A stretch of 10,280 bases of DNA from Clostridia bacterium (GTDB lineage: Bacteria > Bacillota > Clostridia > Christensenellales > HGM11417), in the NCBI GenBank assembly GCA_017407365.1, contig JAFQWR010000251.1:1-10280 (forward strand). Reading direction: 5' to 3'. Positions 6,273 to 10,280 of the stretch are shown here, piece after piece. Within the stretch, counting starts at the first letter, position 1; each line of letters starts with the position of its first letter. Below the pieces are notes generated by a model, which saw only the letters and a program-made list of their open reading frames with translations, was not told the DNA's origin and did not search any database. A program made the translations under genes and the position numbers.

Positions 6273-7511
6273 ATGAAAAATTTTTATTCAGTTACGCTGG
6301 ATCCCGAAAAGTGTAAGGGCTGTATCAACTGTATGAAGCACTGTCCTACCGAGGCGATCCGCGTGCGTGGCGGAAAGGCTCAGATTCTGTACGATCGGTG
6401 TATCGGCTGTGGAGAGTGCATCAGAGCCTGCTCTCATCATGCAAAAAAGGTCAACTACGATCCGTTCAGCATAATCGATGGCTACGAGTATAAAATCGCT
6501 CTTCCGCCGCCCAGTCTGTACGGTCAGTTTCAGAATCTTACCAATATCAACTACGTGTTGCAGGGCCTGCTCGATCTGGGCTTTGATGACGTCTTTGAGG
6601 TTTCCTGCGGGGCAGAGCTTGCCAGTCAGGTAACCAGAATGTATATCGATCATGCGCACAATCTGCCCGTTATCAGCTCGGCGTGTCCCGCTGTGGTTGA
6701 GTTGATTCTGATGCGCTTCCATAACTTAAAGGATCATCTTCTTCCCATTCTTGCGCCCGTAGAAATTGCGGCAAAGCTCGCAAGGGAGGCGGCTGTCAAA
6801 AAAACGGGTCTTGCTCCGGAAAAAATCGGTATCTTTTTTATCTCGCCCTGTCCTGCTAAAATTTTTACGCTCAAAACGGGGCTTGGTTCAACCTCGTCTA
6901 AGGTAGACGGTGTGCTTGCGCAGTCGGATGTATACTTCCGTCTGGTCGAAAAAATGAATGCAATAAAGACGGAGCCCGACGAGCGAATGACGAGCGGCCT
7001 GCTTGGGGTGGGCTGGGCGTCCAGCGGCGGTGAGGCTGCGGGCGTTCTGAAGGAAAAATATCTTGCGGCAGACGGCATCGAAAACTGTATCAGCGTGCTT
7101 GAGGCGTTAGAGAATAACACGCTTACCGACGTGGATTTTGTTGAGCTGAATGCCTGCCCCGGTGGCTGTGTGGGCGGCGTGCTGAACGTGGAAAATCCCT
7201 TTATTGCCCGTGCAAAAATCAAAAAGCTGCGCAAATATATGCCCGTTACACGTTCACGTATCGAGGATTTCGGGCGGGATCTCAGCTATTTTGCGTGGGA
7301 AAAGGATCCCGAAACCATGCCCGTATTCCGTTTGGATGCCGATTTTGGCAAGGCGCTCATGAAAATGCAGCAGGTCGAGGATATTTATGCGCAGCTGCCC
7401 AAGCTCGATTGCGGCTTATGCGGTGCGCCCAGCTGTCGGTCCTTTGCTGAGGACGTAGTCAGCGGAAGATTGCCCGAGGGGGCTGTTTGCCCTCGCTTAA
7501 AGGAGGAATAA
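6273..7511 (+). CDS. [FeFe]-hydrogenase-like protein, putative sensory (HydS-type) with two N-terminal and one C-terminal Fe-S domains
   Basis: ATGs lie at 6270 and 6273; AGGG (6262-6265) is better spaced for 6273. Residue numbers here count from 6270 (413 residues). Two [4Fe-4S] motifs open the protein (Cys15/18/21/25 and 44/47/50/54). The H-domain follows: loop L1 is SSACP (136-140), L2 is SPCPAKIFT (192-200) and L3 is ELNACPGGC (292-300). All four H-cluster ligands are kept (Cys139, 194, 296, 300). Against the catalytic consensus TSCCP / MPCxxKxxE / ExMACPGGC, the proton-transfer cysteine is Ala138, the L2 glutamate is Thr200 and the L3 Met is Asn294. The C-terminus holds CGLCGAPSC plus a late Cys (381, 384, 389, 407), a PF04060-type [4Fe-4S] domain, and no PAS domain. 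A sensory or low-activity role is likely; catalysis is not excluded. Confidence 0.88.
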   Translation: MKNFYSVTLDPEKCKGCINCMKHCPTEAIRVRGGKAQILYDRCIGCGECIRACSHHAKKVNYDPFSIIDGYEYKIALPPPSLYGQFQNLTNINYVLQGLLDLGFDDVFEVSCGAELASQVTRMYIDHAHNLPVISSACPAVVELILMRFHNLKDHLLPILAPVEIAAKLAREAAVKKTGLAPEKIGIFFISPCPAKIFTLKTGLGSTSSKVDGVLAQSDVYFRLVEKMNAIKTEPDERMTSGLLGVGWASSGGEAAGVLKEKYLAADGIENCISVLEALENNTLTDVDFVELNACPGGCVGGVLNVENPFIARAKIKKLRKYMPVTRSRIEDFGRDLSYFAWEKDPETMPVFRLDADFGKALMKMQQVEDIYAQLPKLDCGLCGAPSCRSFAEDVVSGRLPEGAVCPRLKEE

Positions 7512-7515
7512 ACTT

Positions 7516-7842
7516 ATGACGGTAGAACAGGTTGCGCGCGTGCTGCAAGCAACGGAATGCTATTTTGCCGATGCAGGCAGAGAGGTAACGGGCGGTTTTG
7601 CCGGTGATTTATTAAGCTATTGTATGAGTAAGGCAAAAACGGACGGAGTGTGGTTTACCATTATGAACAACACCAACGTGGCGGCGGTTGCTTCCCTTTG
7701 TGACGTAGCGCTGGTGCTTCTGTGCGACGGAATTCAGCCCGATGCTGCTCTTATCGAGCGTTGCCGTGCAAACGGTATCAATCTTGCAGTAACACCCCTT
7801 GCTGTTTACGAGGCGTCCGTTTCGCTGGGAAAGACATTATGA
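7516..7842 (+). CDS. Second small DRTGG-like protein
   Basis: This 108-residue protein starts at an ATG preceded by AAAGGAGG (about 7500-7507), which overlaps the end of the hydrogenase-like gene. Its pattern parallels the operon's first protein: a 'D-LS/A-Y/F' strand, an N-x-N-V-x-x-V helix (52-58), and G-I-Q-P-D-A-x-L-I followed by G-I-N-L-x-x-T (72-93). That supports a degenerate DRTGG/HPr-kinase-N-like fold. No catalytic residues are evident. Its stop overlaps the start of the PHP gene (ATGA), so the two are translationally coupled. A ligand-binding or partner role is inference, and family assignment is less sure than for the first copy. Confidence 0.7.
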   Translation: MTVEQVARVLQATECYFADAGREVTGGFAGDLLSYCMSKAKTDGVWFTIMNNTNVAAVASLCDVALVLLCDGIQPDAALIERCRANGINLAVTPLAVYEASVSLGKTL

Positions 7843-8546
7843 GGGCGTATTACGATTTGCACATCCATACGGCGCTGAGCCCCTGCGCTGATGACGACAA
7901 CACACCGAATAATGTTGTTGGCATGGCAAAGGTCAAGGGGCTTTCCGTCATCGGTATTGCAGACCATAACAGCACGGATAACTGCCGTGCGGCAGTGCTT
8001 GCGGGCGAAAGAGAGGGAATATTGGTTTTACCGGGCATGGAGCTGACAACGGCAGAGGATATCCATGTGCTGTGTCTGTTTGCCTCCCTCGATCAGGCAG
8101 AGGCTTTTGGGGCGTACGTTGCAACCAAAAGAATGCCCATCAAAAACCGTCCTGAGGTATTTGGGCGTCAGCTTGTCATGGATGAAAACGACGAGATAGT
8201 GCGTGAGGAGGAAATGCTGCTGCACCTGGCAACGGAAATAACCTTTTCTGAGGTTTCTGAGCTGGTTGCCTCCTACGGGGGGCTTGCAATTCCTGCGCAT
8301 ATCGACAAAACGGCAAACGGCGCCGTTGCCATACTTGGTGCCATCGACCGTGATATGGGGTTTTCTGTAATTGAGGCAACCCGTTTTTTCTCTGATGAGG
8401 CACGCGCCTTTTACGAGAATAAAGGGTTCCGCGTGGTGCAGGATTCCGATGCGCATTTTTTGTGGGATATATCCGAGCCGCAATCATATATCGATATTGA
8501 TGATCTATCCGGATGTGCTTTTTTATCAAAACTGAAAGGTCTTTAA
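7839..8546 (+). CDS. PHP-domain phosphoesterase
   Basis: The start is the ATG of an ATGA overlap with the preceding gene; a longer frame from 7722 would run inside it. The 235-residue protein begins MRAYYDLHIHTALSPC and shows the metal-binding set of the PHP family: His8 and His10, Asp42-His43 in GIADHN, Glu68 in PGMEL with His76, His154 in IPAHID, and Asp203-His206 in QDSDAH. The family includes TrpH/YciV-type nucleases acting on nucleotide 3',5'-bisphosphates and short RNA, and histidinol phosphatases; the compact form fits the former better. The substrate in a hydrogenase operon is unknown. It is the last gene of this block; no convincing terminator follows, so readthrough into nuoE is possible. 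Confidence 0.88.
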   Translation: MRAYYDLHIHTALSPCADDDNTPNNVVGMAKVKGLSVIGIADHNSTDNCRAAVLAGEREGILVLPGMELTTAEDIHVLCLFASLDQAEAFGAYVATKRMPIKNRPEVFGRQLVMDENDEIVREEEMLLHLATEITFSEVSELVASYGGLAIPAHIDKTANGAVAILGAIDRDMGFSVIEATRFFSDEARAFYENKGFRVVQDSDAHFLWDISEPQSYIDIDDLSGCAFLSKLKGL

Positions 8547-8609
8547 GCGAAAACAGAAAGGTAAAGATCGTAATTGATAAAAAAACATTGGAAAGCCGTG
8601 CGGTTTTAC

Positions 8610-8638
8610 TTGAAGAAAAACACAAAATTTGATATAAT
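8610..8638 (+). promoter_or_regulatory. Extended -10 promoter of the nuoE/hydrogenase structural operon
   Basis: TTGAAG (8610-8615), a 17-base spacer and TATAAT (8633-8638) are preceded at the -10 by TGA, giving an extended -10 element (TGATATAAT). Transcription should start near 8645 and yields a leader of about 80 bases. It allows the hydrogenase structural genes to be expressed independently of the accessory operon upstream. Confidence 0.88.
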
Positions 8639-8650
8639 ACTGATGTATGA

Positions 8651-8707
8651 GTAAAATACGGATTTTATAGGGTTGTGCCACGCAACGGCAGCTTCCCTGT
8701 AAAACGT
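8651..8707 (+). promoter_or_regulatory. Structured 5' leader of nuoE with two mutually exclusive stems
   Basis: Structure A pairs TAAAAT (8652-8657) with ATTTTA (8662-8667) across a 4-base loop. Structure B pairs TTTTATAGGG (8663-8672) with CCCTGTAAAA (8695-8704), a 10-bp stem with one G-U, extended past a GA bulge by ACG (8658-8660) with CGT (8705-8707). Both use the TTTTA around 8663-8667, so they cannot coexist. A small hairpin GTTG/CAAC (8672-8675 with 8683-8686) fits within or beside B. The ribosome site AGGAG is at 8714-8718. No known riboswitch class is recognised; a switch role is inference. Confidence 0.5.
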
Positions 8708-8724
8708 GAAAAAAGGAGCAGAGT

Positions 8725-9222
8725 ATGAGCAAAATCAAAATTTCTAGCGTTCCTTTTAAGGGTACGCCGGAGCAAGAAGTAGAGCTTAGAGCTATCTTAA
8801 AAGAGCTGAAAAACGTAAAAGGCTCTTTGATGGCAGCCTTACAAAAGGCACAGGGCATCTACGGCTACTTGCCCAAAGAGGTGCAAGAGATCATTGCTGA
8901 AGAGCTTGACGTTTCGTTGGAAGAGGTTTTCGGTGTTGCAACCTTCTACGCACAGTTCTCTTTGAATCCGAAGGGCGAACATCAGATCGGTATCTGTCTG
9001 GGTACTGCTTGCTACGTTAAGGGCTCGGGCGATATTTTCGATGCGTTCAGCAAAGAGCTTGGTATTTCCGGCGGTCAGTGCACGGACGACGGTCGCTTCT
9101 CCTTAGATGCAACCCGTTGTATCGGTTGCTGCGGTTTGGCTCCCGTGCTGACGGTGGGTGATGACGTTTACGGTAAGCTTACGGTAGACGATGTACCCAA
9201 GATCTTAGCAAAATACCGTTAA
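8725..9222 (+). CDS. nuoE: NADH dehydrogenase-type [2Fe-2S] subunit E (HydC/HndA-like)
   Basis: The 165-residue protein is a typical NuoE. Residues 20-75 form the helical N-domain (YGYLPKEVQ, VFGVATFYAQF), and the thioredoxin-like half carries the [2Fe-2S] ligands Cys91 and Cys96 (C-x4-C in GICLGTACYVKGS) and Cys132 and Cys136 (C-x3-C in RCIGCCG). In NADH-linked [FeFe] hydrogenases this subunit (HydC or HndA) supports electron flow with the flavin subunit encoded next. AGGAG lies 6 bases before the ATG. It leads the second transcription block behind its own promoter and a structured leader, and a HATPase gene follows after one base. Complex I NuoE is the alternative, but no other nuo genes are present and the surrounding genes point to hydrogenase. 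Confidence 0.94.
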   Translation: MSKIKISSVPFKGTPEQEVELRAILKELKNVKGSLMAALQKAQGIYGYLPKEVQEIIAEELDVSLEEVFGVATFYAQFSLNPKGEHQIGICLGTACYVKGSGDIFDAFSKELGISGGQCTDDGRFSLDATRCIGCCGLAPVLTVGDDVYGKLTVDDVPKILAKYR

Positions 9223-9223
9223 C

Positions 9224-9769
9224 ATGAGAGAAATTTCTCTGCACATTCTGGATATTGCCAAAAACTCCGTGCGTGCAAAAGCCACCCTGATCACCCTTGG
9301 TGTAGAGGTGGATGATGCAGCAGATACCCTTGTTTTCAGCGTGAAGGATAACGGATGCGGTATGAGCGAGGAGCTCCTTAAAACCGTAACCGATCCCTTT
9401 ACCACCACGCGCACCACGCGCAAGGTAGGGCTTGGGCTTCCGCTTTTACGCACCAACACAGAGCTTACGGGCGGCGGTATCGAAATCACCTCTACGGTTG
9501 GGGTGGGCACGCTTGTAAAAGCAACCTTCGGGCTTTCGTCCATCGACCGTATGCCTCTCGGCGATCTTAGCGAAACGGTTATCACGCTTGTTTCAGGCTC
9601 CCCCGAGGTGGATTTTGTGCTGAACGTAAAGCGTGGCGAGCAGGAATTCTGCTTCGACACAGCGGCAATCAAGCAAATGCTTGGTGTTTCTGTTTTAGAC
9701 GAGGCAGAGGTGCTGCAATATCTCACCGAATACGTGCGGGAAAATATCGTATTTATCAAAGACATTTAA
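9224..9769 (+). CDS. Stand-alone histidine-kinase-type ATPase in the hydrogenase operon
   Basis: The start lies one base after the nuoE stop with no clear ribosome site, so translation is probably coupled. The 181-residue protein has an N-box HILDIAKNS (7-15), a G1 box DNGCGM (42-47), an F-box TDPFTTTR (56-63) and a G2 box GLGLPLL (69-75), all typical of sensor histidine kinase ATPase domains. There is no H-box, transmembrane segment or PAS domain. Residues 110-181 form an extra region of no known family (GSPEVDFVLNVKRGEQEF). It differs from the RsbW-like ATPase of the upstream block by having an F-box and a longer tail. Homologues are recurrent between nuoE and nuoF in clostridial hydrogenase operons; phosphorylation partner and function are unknown. 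Confidence 0.88.
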   Translation: MREISLHILDIAKNSVRAKATLITLGVEVDDAADTLVFSVKDNGCGMSEELLKTVTDPFTTTRTTRKVGLGLPLLRTNTELTGGGIEITSTVGVGTLVKATFGLSSIDRMPLGDLSETVITLVSGSPEVDFVLNVKRGEQEFCFDTAAIKQMLGVSVLDEAEVLQYLTEYVRENIVFIKDI

Positions 9770-9812
9770 TCATCGTTAAAAATTATAAAGGCTTATTAAC
9801 AGGAGGAACCGT

Positions 9813-10178
9813 ATGAAATCGTTAGAAGAACTTAAGGCGATCCGCGACCGTATGCAGGGTCAGCTTGCTTCCCGTGATCATGTTGGCGAGCAGGATACCC
9901 GTGTTGTAGTCGGTATGGCTACCTGCGGTATTGCAGCAGGCGCACGCCCCGTGCTGAACCGCTTCATGGAAGAGGTTACCAAGCGTGAATTACACAGCGT
10001 TAAGGTTGTGCAGACCGGTTGTATCGGCATGTGCCGTTTAGAACCCATCGTTGAGGTTTATGCTCCCGGTCAGGAAAAAGTTACTTACGTTAAGGTGCAG
10101 CCCGAAATGGTTGCAAGAATCGTTTCCGATCATCTCGTAGGCGGCAACGTAGTAACCGAATATACGATTAAAGATTAA
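9813..10178 (+). CDS. Thioredoxin-like [2Fe-2S] ferredoxin subunit (HndB-like)
   Basis: AGGAGG at 9801-9806 fixes the start of this 121-residue protein. After a helical N-terminus it shows VVVGMATCGIAAGARPVL (31-48) and VVQTGCIGMCRLEPIVEV (65-82), the pattern of the small thioredoxin-like ferredoxin called HndB in NADP-reducing hydrogenases. It also resembles the N-domain of HydB. Only Cys38, Cys70 and Cys74 are visible at these positions, one fewer than a full [2Fe-2S] ligand set; the family often has this form, so cluster binding is not certain. It should pass electrons between subunits E and F or stabilise the complex. The nuoF start follows 15 bases after its stop. Confidence 0.88.
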   Translation: MKSLEELKAIRDRMQGQLASRDHVGEQDTRVVVGMATCGIAAGARPVLNRFMEEVTKRELHSVKVVQTGCIGMCRLEPIVEVYAPGQEKVTYVKVQPEMVARIVSDHLVGGNVVTEYTIKD

Positions 10179-10193
10179 GGAGGTACTGAAATT

Positions 10194-10280
10194 ATGTACA
10201 GATCTACCGTGCTGATTTGCGGTGGTACCGGTTGTACCTCCAGCAAATCCAAAGATATTTTCAAAGCCTTTGAGGATGAA
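10194..10280 (+). CDS. nuoF: NADH dehydrogenase-type flavoprotein subunit F, N-terminus (HydB/HndC-like, partial)
   Basis: Twenty-nine codons are present, starting at an ATG preceded by AAGGAGGT (10177-10184), which overlaps the previous stop. The peptide has STVLICGGTGCTSSKSKDIF, the thioredoxin-like N-domain start of the NuoF/HydB/HndC family with Cys in CGGTGC. The full protein normally carries FMN, NADH and [4Fe-4S] sites and oxidises or reduces NAD(H) for the hydrogenase; these parts lie outside the window. The order E - HATPase - HndB-like - F supports it. Confidence 0.88.
   Translation, partial: MYRSTVLICGGTGCTSSKSKDIFKAFEDE

Noticed and set aside
6734..7234. 166-codon - strand open frame inside the hydrogenase-like gene
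   Set aside because: Composition is that of an antisense shadow and there is no ribosome site or family motif.
8592..8607. Imperfect palindrome AAAGCCG-TG-CGGTTTT just upstream of the nuoE promoter
   Set aside because: One mismatch and a 2-base centre make it too weak as a terminator; it differs from the palindrome at 5404-5420, so shared regulation is not supported.
8547..8609. Terminator after the PHP gene
   Set aside because: No GC-rich stem followed by a T-run is present; readthrough into nuoE remains possible.
9205..9765. 186-codon - strand open frame opposite the second ATPase
   Set aside because: Ser/Thr/Pro-rich shadow translation; the + strand frame carries all ATPase boxes.

Overview
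The window looks like chromosomal DNA of an anaerobic fermentative Bacillota (Clostridia-like). The reasons are strong AGGAGG-type ribosome binding sites, near-consensus TTGNNN-17-TATAAT promoters, moderate GC, an arginine operon tail, and a [FeFe]-hydrogenase accessory cluster leading into a NADH-linked hydrogenase (NuoE / thioredoxin-like ferredoxin / NuoF order). The species cannot be named from the sequence. No rRNA, tRNA, CRISPR array, insertion sequence or phage gene was seen.

Layout. (1) Positions 1-2276, + strand: the end of argB, then argD and argF, closed by an intrinsic terminator. This is the tail of an arginine biosynthesis operon. (2) Positions 2327-3954, - strand: a secreted SGNH/GDSL-hydrolase lipoprotein with its own promoter, a palindrome at the start of its transcript, and its own terminator; it converges on argF. 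(3) Positions 4045-5295, - strand: a two-gene envelope unit, a signal-peptide/SH3-like protein with a C-terminal membrane anchor followed by a small three-helix membrane protein, ending in a terminator. (4) From 5401 to the right edge, + strand: a hydrogenase-associated cluster in two transcription blocks.

The first block (promoter 5401-5429) encodes a small DRTGG-type protein, an RsbW-like ATPase without a kinase dimerisation domain, a [FeFe]-hydrogenase-like protein with altered active-site loops, a second small DRTGG-like protein and a PHP-family phosphoesterase. Gaps are short and two junctions are ATGA overlaps. The second block (promoter 8610-8638, with a potentially switching 5' leader) encodes a NuoE/HydC subunit, a histidine-kinase-type ATPase, a thioredoxin-like [2Fe-2S] protein and the start of NuoF/HydB. 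The catalytic HydA is expected just past the right edge.

How the genes may work together. The second block supplies the NADH-oxidising and electron-transfer parts of a multimeric (probably electron-bifurcating) hydrogenase. The first block looks like a sensory and regulatory module. The hydrogenase-like protein keeps all four H-cluster cysteines but has alanine where catalytic enzymes carry the proton-transfer cysteine, as in putative sensory (HydS-type) hydrogenases. It is embedded among ATPase, DRTGG and PHP proteins of unproven role. Clusters of this type are known in Clostridia and Thermotogae, but what the accessory proteins do is, as far as I know, not established. The most notable items are this module, a perfect palindrome between the -35 and -10 of its promoter, and the two-state leader before nuoE.
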